Positions 33,115 to 43,920 of a stretch of DNA of 64,000 nt are shown here, piece by piece (positions within the stretch are counted from its first letter, which is position 1; each line of letters starts with the position of its first letter). A program made the position numbers and the translations under genes. The DNA lies in contig JAXBDG010000019.1 in NCBI GenBank assembly GCA_036320915.1, positions 992,001 to 1,056,000 on the forward strand. The letters are read 5' to 3'. The notes under the pieces were generated by a model. It was not told the DNA's origin, ran no database searches, and saw nothing but the letters and a program-made list of their open reading frames with translations. This DNA comes from Linnemannia elongata (Eukaryota > Mortierellomycota > Mortierellomycetes > Mortierellales > Mortierellaceae).

Positions 33115-33380
33115 GCAAAATAATCTGTTATTTCCTACGGCAAGGAAATACATTATGGTGACGTCACCCGCTCGCGTTTTTTTTTTGCGCGTTGCCTTGC
33201 TTTTTGTCACCGCTCCTCTTTCATCCTTCCACCACTCCTTCCATCACTCCCACGCCCTTTCATCTCTTCCACAGCAACCTCATCCTCACTCCCACGCGTA
33301 TTTCATCACTGCATCTATACCCGACCCTCTTTCGTCACCCGCCACGCTCATCGTCGCCCTTCTCTTTCCCTTTCTTATCC
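33115..33380 (-). promoter_or_regulatory. Conserved upstream block of Crinkler 2
   Basis: The counterpart of 15812-16050. It includes TATTTCCTACGGCAAGGAAATA and CATTATGGTGACGTCACC, where the palindrome TGACGTCA is a CRE/bZIP-type site that copy 1 has lost (TGATGTTACC). Confidence 0.45.
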
Positions 33381-35039
33381 TTTAATCTCTCCATCGCCCT
33401 TCTCTTTTTACCCTTCTCTTTGTTTACTTCACTTCCCTTCACACATCTCGCTCTCTCTCCCTCTGTGTCTCGATTAGTCGTCACCACCCCATATCATTTG
33501 CAGGCAAGTGCTATCACTTCCACACCATTCATCCTCACTCCTATGTCCTTTTTATCACTCCCTTTTCATCACTACCACAGCCCGTTTGCATCTATATTCC
33601 AACATAAAGGACTGCACAAAGGAGTAACATCAAGAAACAGGACCATGGCAAGCGAGGAAATCAAGGGATAGGAGAAGTCAAAGGACGAGAAAATCAAGGC
33701 ATAGGAAAAACAAGAGGTTAAAGGGGTTGGAAGACAAGAGTGGGAATATCTCAGGGATAGGGAAATCAAGGGTATGCTGGAGATGCCAAATAAAGATCCT
33801 AGCGCTCTGGACAATAAAAACAACAATGCCAGGGAGTTACACCAAGGGACAACACCAAAGAACAACATAAGGGACACACCAAGGGACGCTGGAAAGTGAT
33901 TGAGGGATGTTAGAAAGAAAGGGGACAGGAAAAGATCAAGGAGCAACACCGTGGGACACTATTCAGGGACAACACCAAGAGGCACTGCAACAAATTAGTC
34001 TAGATCGCTCTCTACCTATTCCCCTAGGTGTAACTTGACTAGAAATCTTAACGGCACTTGTATGTATAGCTATACATGCAAAGAGTAAAATAAGTAGCTG
34101 AACGCATTGAGTGAGGTAATCTCCTTTCTCAGTGAGAGCAAAGAGAGTACATTTGTGTGAGAGTAAGAACAGGTCCTGTTGAATATGTGGTGCATGCGCA
34201 AAAGGGATGGCATGTTGGTCACTGCATCTCTCTTTTTTGTAGTTCAAAGCAAGCGACTAGTTTTTTTTTGGGAGAGAGAGAGAGGGGGGGGGGGGGGGGG
34301 GTTGTGTGAAAAGACTATCAAGGAACGATCGTTGCTACATATGGCACTCAGTGCTTATATTACGCATCAAAAATGTCGTGTCCTCTTATGCATTCACTTG
34401 CTCTGCCTTTTTTCTCAAATGGCACTACAGATCAATGTGCAAACATGGGCAGTATGCCGTGGGCCAAGACCTACAACCCGGAATTCGCGTCCTCGCCGAT
34501 CTATTTTTTTTGACGAGTGTTGTTGGTTATCCTTCAGCCATTTTCCTTCCCTGTTAGTGATATTCATTTTCTTCTCCTTGCGCGTACCTAAAAGCTACTC
34601 AAGATCGCGTCTCTACAACTCTGTGTCTGATGGTCATTGTCAAACAAGTTCCAAAGCGATCAAACTCGTTTTAAAAGGAAGCGGAGTTGGTAAAGGGGGT
34701 ACATCAGCAAAGAACGTGGAGCACCAAGGATTACAGGTGTCAAAGATCGAAGCGGCATAACAACCAAACTATAGGGAAAAAAAATGGGCGGGTGAAATAA
34801 TAGCCGTGCGAGAACAGGGTTGAAAAATGAGAGGAGGCGAGGGAATGCGAGAAAAGAAAGGGCAGAAGCATGTAACATAAGAAGGAATCGAGATCTATAT
34901 CTCCATGGGCAATGTTGTGCTGAAGAAAAAAGTATAAAATATGGACGGAATAAACTTAAACTGTAACTGTAAGATCCAAGAGCCATAATAGGAACAGCAT
35001 TAAGTCGGAGACTGCTGCACAGCGACAAACCGGCCTTTC
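33381..35039. other. Intergenic, low-complexity and repeat-derived
   Basis: No gene called. It contains pyrimidine-rich sequence to about 33480, a stretch of short repeats around GGGACAACACCAA (33785-33980), a GA run followed by 17-18 G (34273-34302), and AT-rich sequence. Open frames of 80-190 codons on both strands are without family features. Confidence 0.5.
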
Positions 35040-35550
35040 TTTTTTTTTTTTTTTTTTTTTTTCGTACACAATTTTATTTCTCTGAAAAATAGAACAAAGG
35101 AGGCATTTGTAAGTAAAGGGAACTACAGACCAAACTCTTCAGTGAACCATCCGTCAGTCACAGTCCGGTCCGAAACCTGACTCTGCGCAACAATTGTAGC
35201 TGCTCTTCACAGCAATAACGGAAGAAAATAGAACTAGATACGAATGAAGGGGATTCTTCCCATTCTCTCCATCGATGATAACTTCCTCCCCAACAAACTC
35301 TCCAACAGCCGCTCGTCAGCTGCGCGTGGTTCCTTGGTCGCTCCAGGGCATGTCCGATCCTCATGTGTGGCTAGCTAAGCGCCACACGGGCAGAAAGCAT
35401 CACACATGATGCAACCATATCCTTGACTCCAGTCGCCACGGGGGCCTGTGTATTTTGATATTTTTGTCCTTGGCAGAGGTGCCGTGGGTCTGTTCCGACG
35501 CGATCGTCGCGGAGCATCGGGGTTTCCAGATCCGCTCTGACGCCTGCATC
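35040..35550 (-). mobile_element. 5'-truncated LINE copy (3' end and poly(A) tail)
   Basis: The T run 35040-35062 is a poly(A) tail read on the minus strand. The next roughly 490 bp match the 3' UTR and C-terminal coding end of the element at 35980-38699 (from TCGTACACAATTTTATTTCT to CCTGCATC/CCTGCGTC) with scattered substitutions that break the frame. Confidence 0.8.
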
Positions 35551-35632
35551 TTTTTTTTTTTTTTTTTTTTTTTTCGTCTCCGGTATGCCTAAAAATTGGT
35601 GGCGTTCTTCCTGAAAATTGGTGGCGTTCATC
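35551..35632 (-). mobile_element. Second retroelement tail abutting the truncated copy
   Basis: A 24-base T run (35551-35574) followed by a different 3' end with AAAATTGGTGGCGTTC occurring twice. It lies exactly at the broken 5' end of the previous fragment, so one insertion is nested in or joined to the other. Confidence 0.55.
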
Positions 35633-35965
35633 AGGTGACCTATTGTACTTTGATAATATAATTGTCTCAGAACGACAGTATTGAAAGAATAGGGGCCTAG
35701 GAGTACTGGGGGTGCTCCTTGGGGGTGATCCTCTATTGCTACGTATCAGCGGGGCTGAGTTGTTCCAAGGTGAAAAGGGGGTTTAATAAGTAATGAGTAT
35801 ATACGGTATGCTAGTGAACTAAGGGTAAGGATAGGTCTTGTACCTGAGTTGTTCCAAGATGAAAAGGAAGGAACCACTCAGGTCAAGGGAAAGAGGCTAA
35901 CTTAAGGTAGTGCTATTAAGGGCAGTATATCAAGGGCGCCGAGGGGGGTTCGAGGGAACCATAAT
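35633..35965. other. Spacer without a gene
   Basis: No coding sense. GAGTTGTTCCAAGRTGAAAA occurs twice (about 35757 and 35846). Confidence 0.5.
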
Positions 35966-35979
35966 AGGTATGCCTACTC
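35966..35979. repeat. Target-site duplication, left copy
   Basis: AGGTATGCCTACTC, identical to 38700-38713, immediately left of the poly(T). Confidence 0.88.
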
Positions 35980-38699
35980 TTTTTTTTTTTTTTTTTTTTT
36001 TTTTTTCGTACACAATTTTATTTCTCTGACAAACAGAACAAAGGAGGCATTTGGAAGTAAAAGGGACTACAGACCAAACTCTTCAGTGAACCATCCGTCA
36101 GTCACAGTCCGGTCCGGGACCTGGCTCTGCGCAACAATTGTCGCTGCTCTTCACAGCAATAACGGAAGAAAATAAAACTAGATACGAATGAAAGGGATTC
36201 TTCCCATCCTCTCCATCAATGTTAACCTCCTCCTTCCCAACAAGCTGTCTAACAGCCGTTCATCAGCTGCTCGTGGATTCTTGGTCGCTCCAGGGCATGT
36301 CCGATCCTCATGTGTGGCTAGCGAAGCGCCACACGGGCAGAAACCATCGCGCGTGATATAGCCATATCCTTGACTCCAGTCACCACGAGGACCTGTGTAT
36401 TTGGATGTCTTGTCCTTTACAGAGATGCCCTGGGTCTGCTCCCACGCGATCGTCGCGGAGCATCGGGGTTTCCAGATCCGCTCTGAGGCCTGCGTCTCCA
36501 AGTAGCCAACAAATTTGTGGAGGACCGTCTTGGCGATGGACTGTGGGGTTCTGAAGACCGCGCACCATTCGGTCAACATGCTCTTTGGGGTAATGCCGCG
36601 GAGTAGGTCCGATACGTTCCACTTGGGGTTCTCATCGCGATCGGGAGCAGGACTACCGCTGTGCACGGCTCGAGCTCCACCGATAGAGGAGAATCCCCGC
36701 ACATGATCCGCATCTCGGGGGGGTCGCCAGTGTATGAGTACTGGTCGCGGGGCTTGACGACCGTTATCCACCGCGCGTTGGTGTTCTCGCTTCCTGGCTG
36801 CATTGTAGTTGTTTGTCGCCTGTACACCCCAATCGTCGATCTTGCCCATAGCCTCCTTCCAGATCGTAGTGGTGGTCTCAGCTGCCGAGGAACAGTTCCA
36901 GACATGCTCGTTATCCTCCTTCTTAAGCTCGCATCGTCGGCAAAGGCATGTTGGGTACAGGTTGGGCTTGCGGGCCTGCATGGAGTTCAGGGTGGGCAAC
37001 ATTCCATGCAGCTTTTTGACGTGATGTGTCCGTTGATGAGAGTCTTTGCTATTACTGTAAAAGGTGAAGACTGCTCGCCTGTCGTGAACATGAGCCAAGG
37101 TCGAGGTCCATTCCACATCGTCGATGTCAGGGATCGCCCTCTTCACCCGTCTCTGCGACGTCCAGGCCTGGTGGTGTCGGATTGTCGTTTGTTGTTTGAG
37201 GAGTTGTCGTAGGTCGATTTCAACAAGCGCACCATAGCAATGTGCAAAGCTCGTGATATCCGCCTGCTGAGTGAGATCCACCTTCAAGGGTACTGTAGCG
37301 CTCTGTGCAGCCGCCTTTGCCGCCTGATCCGCCAGCTCGTTACCTTGGATGTTGCTGTGTCCTTTGATCCAGACAACCTCAACCCCTCCTGGCCGAGATT
37401 CCACAACCTGCCATAGTACCGCCCAAATACCCGCGTATGTGCTCCTGAATCGTTTCCTCGGTAAGGCATCCCGACGATTCTTCACTAGACGTTGGTACTG
37501 GTCCACCACCGACTCGTTGTCTAATTTGACCACAATGTCTTGTTCCGGAGGTGCTGACAAGACTGCGACTAGTAGACCTATGAGCTCTGACTTGGCCGAG
37601 GAAGCATGGCCATCCGTTCGTCCTTGTACTGTCAGGGGGTTCTCCAGAGCGAGATCCACTACTCCAAAAGCCAGTGACACTTCCGATGTTCCTGAATTCA
37701 GAAGAGATCCGTCAGAGTATATAGCTCGAGGGGTGGAGTTGTTGACTGGTGTGTCCTGGATCATGCGTATGGACGCCGCCTCTGTTGGGGACAAGCAAAG
37801 GGGGCCGATCTGTGTGGTAAGGGGTCTTGCTATCGACGGTGGTTGAACTTGATAGCATTTTTTCAAGGGAAAACTGATACTTGTATCGAAGGCAGGTTTG
37901 TATCGTGATGTCGTCTCCTTGGGGCGGGACCGTATCTCCTTTGGGCGGGACCGTATCTCCTTTAAGCGTGAAACGACCGCTTGATGTTGTTGATGTAGTG
38001 CTTCTGTTTTCTGATGCTGTTGAAGGTTTCTGGTTTGAATGATTTCCTGCAGGCGTGAAACAACCTGGTGATGTTGTTGATGGAGTGATTCTGTTTCCAG
38101 CAGTTTCTCAGCTTGAAGGGATTCCTGCAGGCGAGAGGTAACTAGATAGTGCTGTTGACGAAGTTGTAGAGCCCTGTCTTGAAGAGATTCCCGCAGACGA
38201 GAGTCCTCTGCTTTCCTAATCAGTCTGGTCTCCAGGTCTTCGCGAAGTAAGGCGAGTCGACAAAGGCGGTACTCGTTGATGGCCTCGGTGGCCTGGCGAC
38301 GTATCCCAAGGGCAACGGTTTTGAGGCGACTTGAGAGAGACTTGATGCGTGCAGCTGCATTGGCAGCCTGAGTATCGAGTGTTGACATTGCGATGGCCAA
38401 GTTTTGAGGACTCTTGGCAAGTTGCTTCCGGTAGTACGTTTTGGACGTGGCATACCTTTTGTTCTCGGTCGTTTGTTTTTTCCTGGTCTCATTGGTGATG
38501 CGAAGGATCTCAGCATTGTATTCTGCCGCCGGACGGAGGAGACGTTTTCTGCAGGTCTCGTCTAGGTTGTCGACTGCTCGCTCAAAGATACGATCGGTTG
38601 AGTCGGATGTAAGAGGTGAGGGAGTGATGGGAGTGTGGATAAGTGCTGGAGTGTTGGGAGGAGTATCTGTTAGGTAGGGGAAAGGTGAAGGTCGAATCG
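35980..38699 (-). mobile_element. RT-less LINE-type retroelement, 2.72 kb, with poly(A) and 14-bp TSD
   Basis: The insertion is bounded by perfect 14-bp direct repeats. On the minus strand it starts at 38699, ends in poly(A) (35980-36006), and contains one long open frame open from its very 5' end to 36178. The hallmarks are those of target-primed reverse transcription, but the element encodes no reverse transcriptase or endonuclease, so it must have moved in trans. Confidence 0.82.
36178..38400 (-). CDS. Coiled-coil + RNase H + zinc-knuckle protein of the retroelement (at least 740 aa)
   Basis: Counting from the non-ATG codon at 38400 (first ATG 38388), residues 10-165 are a Leu/Gln-rich coiled coil with repeated LHQQHxxVVSRLxEI units. 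Residues about 225-365 are type-I RNase H with all four carboxylates: D230 (IYSDGS), E272 (AKSEL), D294 (VKLDNES), D358 (GNELAD). GHSN provides the His. A zinc-knuckle-like CLCRRC ... EHVWNC and a second Cys/His cluster (FCPCG ... CPG) follow. The frame is uninterrupted and open upstream to the element's 5' end, adding about 100 residues. RNase H with this tail is typical of the end of LINE ORF2; the coiled coil occupies the place of EN-RT. Confidence 0.75.
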   Translation of the reverse strand: MAIAMSTLDTQAANAAARIKSLSSRLKTVALGIRRQATEAINEYRLCRLALLREDLETRLIRKAEDSRLRESLQDRALQLRQQHYLVTSRLQESLQAEKLLETESLHQQHHQVVSRLQEIIQTRNLQQHQKTEALHQQHQAVVSRLKEIRSRPKEIRSRPKETTSRYKPAFDTSISFPLKKCYQVQPPSIARPLTTQIGPLCLSPTEAASIRMIQDTPVNNSTPRAIYSDGSLLNSGTSEVSLAFGVVDLALENPLTVQGRTDGHASSAKSELIGLLVAVLSAPPEQDIVVKLDNESVVDQYQRLVKNRRDALPRKRFRSTYAGIWAVLWQVVESRPGGVEVVWIKGHSNIQGNELADQAAKAAAQSATVPLKVDLTQQADITSFAHCYGALVEIDLRQLLKQQTTIRHHQAWTSQRRVKRAIPDIDDVEWTSTLAHVHDRRAVFTFYSNSKDSHQRTHHVKKLHGMLPTLNSMQARKPNLYPTCLCRRCELKKEDNEHVWNCSSAAETTTTIWKEAMGKIDDWGVQATNNYNAARKREHQRAVDNGRQAPRPVLIHWRPPRDADHVRGFSSIGGARAVHSGSPAPDRDENPKWNVSDLLRGITPKSMLTEWCAVFRTPQSIAKTVLHKFVGYLETQASERIWKPRCSATIAWEQTQGISVKDKTSKYTGPRGDWSQGYGYITRDGFCPCGASLATHEDRTCPGATKNPRAADERLLDSLLGRRRLTLMERMGRIPFIRI

Positions 38700-38713
38700 A
38701 GGTATGCCTACTC
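38700..38713. repeat. Target-site duplication, right copy
   Basis: AGGTATGCCTACTC, the pair of 35966-35979. It lies 122 bp upstream of the tRNA gene. Confidence 0.88.
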
Positions 38714-38835
38714 GCTTGCCTGCCGGAGCAGGCAACGAGGGGGCAATCGGCATTCGGGTGCCGATCATGACATCTTGAGAGATGGGCTTAGAGCTTAAAT
38801 TGCCCCTGTTTAGGACAGTATCCAACAACACAAGT

Positions 38836-38907
38836 TCCTAGTTGGTCCAGTGGTCAGGATTTGTCGCTCTCACCGACAAGGCCCGGGTTCGATCCCCGGA
38901 CTGGGAA
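38836..38907 (+). tRNA. tRNA-Glu (anticodon CTC)
   Basis: A full cloverleaf is present. The acceptor is TCCTAGT/ACTGGGA (one G-T pair) and the D arm is in TGGTCCAGTGGTCAGGA. The anticodon stem TGTCG/CGACA holds loop CTCTCAC, anticodon CTC. The T arm is CCGGG-TTCGATC-CCCGG and the discriminator is A. The A and B boxes read TGGTCCAGTGG and GGTTCGATCC. No intron. Confidence 0.95.
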
Positions 38908-38910
38908 TTC

Positions 38911-38915
38911 TTTTT
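38911..38915 (+). terminator. RNA polymerase III terminator
   Basis: TTTTT, three bases after the tRNA 3' end. Confidence 0.8.
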
Positions 38916-39483
38916 GACCTTAAGGATGGCCACTTTTTTTCCGATCGGTGCCAACGTGCTGATACTTGTTATTCTTCACAACCACTTTCCTTTTGCCACC
39001 ACGTCGTATTCGCCAGTGCCCACTCCATCAAGTCTAGGTACACTTGTACTCTTACATGGCGAATTTAGTTTACTAGCCTGTCATTGGAGTTGCGACTCAA
39101 TAATGGTTCCTTCACATCCTGCCTTTGTGATATTGGGTTTGGGAGAAAAAGAAAGGGACAAGGCTTAGTGCGCTTCCAGCTCTAATAATAGTCAATGTGC
39201 CTCTTTCGCATTGTCTATTTCTTCCTCTGAAGTGTTGGGCGAGTCGCTCCAAGTCAAGAAGGCGTTCATCTCCCAGATGATCTGACACCTAGGGTCGTCG
39301 ATGGAGGGGTCAACATAGGATTGAGCAAGAATCCGGACTCAAGCCAGCGCCAATAAACCTTGAGATTCTCAACTGATATGGAAGCCATGCATGTATGCAA
39401 CGAACAGGGGTTATAGATTCGCACTTTCCAGCCAACTCAATCAATTCAATCTACGCAAACATCGAAGATGAAAACGGGAAATG
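38916..39483. other. Spacer between tRNA and RhoGAP-like gene
   Basis: No gene supported. Short open frames overlap the tRNA or the antisense of the neighbouring exon. Confidence 0.5.
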
Positions 39484-42400
39484 CTACATGTATCCAAGGA
39501 TGATAGAAGACCAGGCCCCATTCCACCTCCGCAAAGCCTTCAAATCCAACACGCCGCTCAACTCAACAACCTGGACCATTTTTGACAACGCAAACGCATC
39601 CAGTTCCATGTCTTTGGGCGAGGACTCGAGAATTTGTTCCATGACTCGTGAGATTCTGAGGAACACTCGACCGCGGTTGTAGTCCAGGCAGATGACGCGA
39701 TATAGCAATGCGCGGTCGATCCTACTCAGTTTTTCCAGGTTCCAGAAATCTATTTTGTCAGGAAAAGAAAAGAGTGTACGATGGTTCAACAGTTGCCAAC
39801 AAGAGGCGGGTATGTCCCTGAAAAAGCAAAGCAAAAGGTAAAAGTTTACCTCCGTTATCTGTAGCGGGACGAGCAAGTTCGACGAACAGGGCCGTCGTCT
39901 CCTTGAGCAGCAGACCTCCACAATCCTTTAGCAATCTCTTAAAGTAGCCCGTCAATGTCACAGGGTGTACCAATTGGATTGGATCGCGGTGCCTCATATC
40001 CTTCCCCTGCAATTCCTTCAAGTACTGGATCACGCCTCCAGCCTGGAAGACCGCCTGAACCGCATTTGCGCTCGACGATAACCGGAACCATGTGGGTGAT
40101 TGCTGTGCGTCAGGTCTTTCGCGAACACATTTCTCGAGCACCCACAAAACCGCTAGGAGCTCGTCGCGTGACTCGTCGGTGAGGAGGTTTTTGCAGGGCG
40201 GTTCAGAAATCGAAGGGTGGTCCAGACTCATGCGCCGAAAAAAGTGGAAGATGTTGCGGGCATCTAGTTCGTGGTGCGTGGTGTCGAATTTTGTGAGGCG
40301 GTCCATGAGTGGGTCCCAGACAGGGTGACGCTGCAGGCCAAAGAGGTCCATGTTATCGTAGGCTGATGAGTAGCAAGACGTTGATGGCGTTGTTGGCGAT
40401 GAAGAGTGTGATGAACAGGATGTCAACGAAGAGGTTTCTGACAGCGACGAGGATGAAGTTGAAGAAGTGGAGGAATTCCTTGAAAGAGATGACCCGTCGC
40501 GGACGCGTCCACTCGCCACTGTGACGATAGGTCTCAAAGGCGCCACTCGGTCGTCATGGTCTACATCACCAAGACCCGACGTAAAAGACCCTTGACCCTG
40601 ATGGCCGCCAGCACTATCAAAAATCCTACGCCTCGTCTGTCGAGTCGCGGCAGCTGCCATAGACGGTTCCTTGCATTCTCCTTCCCTAAAGACGGCCTCA
40701 AACTTTCGGACAGCCTCCTCATTCGCCTCGCGTATCTCCTCTCCAGTCGGCGCAGGGGTACTGTACTGACTATACGTCAACTGGAAGGGCTCCTTCTCGC
40801 GTTCTTGAGCTTGCGACAACACCATCTCCAGGACCTCGTGCGATTTCTCCGTCGCCGTCGCATCAACCTCAACAATCGCTCGGATGATGCGATACAAGTC
40901 TTTGAACTCTTTATGCAGCGACGATGCCGCACTTTTGAGTGAAAATTCGTAGAGGGTCATGAAAGCGCGACAGGCCCACCCGCGGAGATGAGCTTTACGG
41001 CGCATGATATCGACCCTCCACTGGTTCTCGAGATGCAAGCGTTTTTCCTCTTGCTTGGTCAACGGGACGGGGGAGATGGCGAGGTTGGGTAGGTGGGTCG
41101 CGAACTGCGAGCTCGCCGAAGAAACTAAAGGGTGTCCTCCTACAGTGCTTCCTCCTCCTCCGCCTCCGATCGACGAGTGCCTGAAAGAGTTGATCACCGT
41201 CTGGATCGACTGTGGGAGAAAGCCTCCACCCCCACTTCCATTACCACCCCCACCACCTATTCCCACGAAGCTGTAGTGACTTCCTCCGCTATGGTTGCTG
41301 CTGGCGCTATTGTAACTACCACTGGTATTTGAACTCAGGAAGCTGCTGGTGAACGAATGTGTGATCGACGAATGATGCTGGGAATCTGGCGAGTTTGCCT
41401 GGCTGTACGACGTGGGCGCACCTGCAGGGAACCCTGACAGGAATGGTGTTCCATCTGGGTAGGACGAGTAGTACGGATGACTGTACCCGCTTTCGACACT
41501 AGTACCCCGGGAAGAGTGCGCAGAGATGGGTGAGGGGATACTCTGCTTGATCGACGTGATCATGCTCGAGATGGTTGGTCGACCTCCAGGGACAGACGTG
41601 TGACGACGATGCTTCTTGAACGGTGAAGCTAACGACGAAGGAGTCAAAAGTGCCTGTTGTTGATTCGAGGAGTGCTTTTGAGGGCTTGGGATATGAAGGT
41701 TGCTGCCATTGGGGAAATGACCACCGTTGCTATTTTTGATGTTGTGTAAGGCACTCGCAGGACGAGCAGGTCCCTTGGACGGAGTGCCATTTTTGATGTT
41801 GTTTGCAGTGAGTCGCATGACACGATTGGGAGGCATGATGACAGGGGGCGACCGGACTCCAGTGCGAGGCTTCGTGTCGCGGGAAAAGTTGTCCGGGTGA
41901 CCAAAGGGCCGCTCCATCTGGTCATAAATCTCGTTCATGGCCTGAATGGCACATCCAATGTCGGCCATCACATAGTCCTGGTACTCCTTGAGAGCTCGGA
42001 TGTTCTGTTGCCTGACACTGCGCTCCTCCTATTCTCATCCAAGGTTTAGGCATAAACAGCGGTTGGTCAGAATTGAGTGAACAGTTACTATACGTCATTT
42101 ACCACGTATGTAGAACTGTCAAATGGAAAGATATCGATTGCTTACATATTGAAGAGATCTCCAAAGGATGTTAAAAGGGATCGACTTTGAGTGTGCACTG
42201 GCAATGAATGGATACAGACTGGCCGATGCCCGCATGAGAATAATAATTGCTATACGTGTCGTGACACAAGCAACAATAAAGAGATGAAACGCTAGCATTA
42301 GTAAGACAACACAGAAAAAAGGCCAGACATAAAGCCCAACGCAAAGAGAAAAGTGAGAGAGAACTTACAGAAGTCAAGGACCTCCTCGAGGACTTCTTTG

Positions 42401-43920
42401 TCCTCCAGCTCAGGTCGGTTTTTCTTCTTGGCTCCTGCATTCAGATAGCTTGAGGTAGTATTATCTCGGCCTTCCTTCTCGGCCTTCTCAACATCAGCAC
42501 CACTGATAGTGGTGCGGGCTTCATGGTTGGGCCGGATCCAAAGACCAAACGCCTCGTCCTCATAATACGATGTCGGCACTGTTTTGTTAAGCTCCCAATT
42601 TACAATCTTGTCGTCATCGACCATGTTCCATGAGGATTCACTGTGCTGATGACCACCGTGCTGCTGCTGTTGCGTTCCTGTACTATAGTCGTCAATACCC
42701 ATGTCGTAGTCCAATGGTGAGGACGGCAGGTTGTTGCTACCCTCCTTGGTATTGTTGTTGTTGGTGTGCTGCATTGGCATTGAGCGAGAGGGTGAGTGAG
42801 GCAGGTGTGGTTGAAGACGACTGTCAGGGCTGAAAATGTTGGCCAAGAGTGAGGATTTGGGTGTTTTGGGCGATATCGATGAGACTAAAGTGTCCTTTTT
42901 CGAGAATAGCATCGTCCCCGTCATCTTTGCTGTCTTGCTGGCAGAGGTTATCGACTCCTTGGTCAACGACGAGATGGAAGTCGAAGATAAGGACGAAGCT
43001 GCCTCTGTGTTGTTAGATGCAGACTTGATACTCGTATCACTCCCGCGCTTCTTGCTTCCCAGCAACGATCCGCTAATCGCCAGGAACTCGCCAAACTTCT
43101 GTCCCATGTTTCCTCCCCCTATCCCGATACCACCTCCTCCGCTCTTACTTTGGGGGCTTCCGTTGCTGATCTTTCTCTTGCTAGATAAGGGTCCGCCTCC
43201 ATTGCTGCTGGCGCTACCAAGACTTCTGGAGCTGTTGATACTCTCTCCACTGCCGTGTCCACTGCTACTGTTACCGTTACTGTCCTGTCGCGCCGAGTTT
43301 CCTCTCTGCAAGGTGGCAGTGTTGATGCTGGTGTGGTGGTTGCTGCTATTTCTGGAAAGGAGCGGTGCTGCTCCCGCGGAATGAATTTCCTGGTCCCAGT
43401 CACCGTCACCGTTAGTGCAGTTTTTGTTATTGTTGGCTCGGACAACTCTCTCCTTGACTGACATGGATACACGTGGAGGTACATCGGAATAAATTCCTGC
43501 GGTCTGCAGAGGTGGTTTTCCAGGAGAAAGAGGTGTTGAGGGGGTACCCACGGGTGAGCAAGATACGGCAGCCACGGGTTTACGACGCACACTGGCAGAT
43601 CGCGGGGTCCTCACTGGGGTATATATCTCCTGTGCGCTGCCTCCTTGTTGCTGCATCTGCGAGGTGCTTTCGGAGCCGATAGTGGGTTTTTGGGTGGTGA
43701 TGGTCAAAAGATTGTGAGAGCGCAAGGAGCGAGTTCCTTGAACTGGACACGTGTTCGTGATTGCTGTGCTGGTGTTGGTGACATTGTTGCTATTTGCGGC
43801 GACGAGGCGGGGTAGTGGGATTGGTGGTTGTTGTTGGTGTTCTGGTGGTTGGTTTGGGGTGCTTGTGCTGCCACTTATGACCTTGGAAGAGTTGCCGATG
43901 ATGGAGTTAGTCACCAACAT
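39484..43920 (-). CDS. Large Ser/Asn-rich protein with divergent RhoGAP-like domain
   Basis: Exon 1 43920-42369 encodes Ser/Thr/Asn/Gly-rich disordered sequence ending in an acidic, conserved-looking part (AFGLWIRPNHEARTTISGAD). Phase-consistent small exons at 42197-42146 and 42115-42103 (13 nt) lead to exon 42028-39863 or so, beginning EERSVRQQNIRALKEYQDYV. A basic, helical segment (QEEKRLHLENQWRVDIMRRK) follows. Near the C-terminus WFRLSSSANAVQAVF, LTGYFKRLLKDCGGLLL and, in the last exon, RIDRALLYRVI and ELDAFALSKMV match the order of RhoGAP motifs (Arg finger, LLK.L..LP.PL, K/ALS/AKM). If so it switches off Rho/Rac-type GTPases. The last intron join (near 39862/39807) is out of phase by one base in my model. 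Confidence 0.48.

Noticed and set aside
34179..34760. 193-codon plus-strand frame
   Set aside because: Runs through a GA/poly-G tract with no recognisable domain.
42836..43384. 182-codon plus-strand frame antisense to the RhoGAP-like gene
   Set aside because: Mirror of a Ser/Gly-rich coding exon; no start or splice support.
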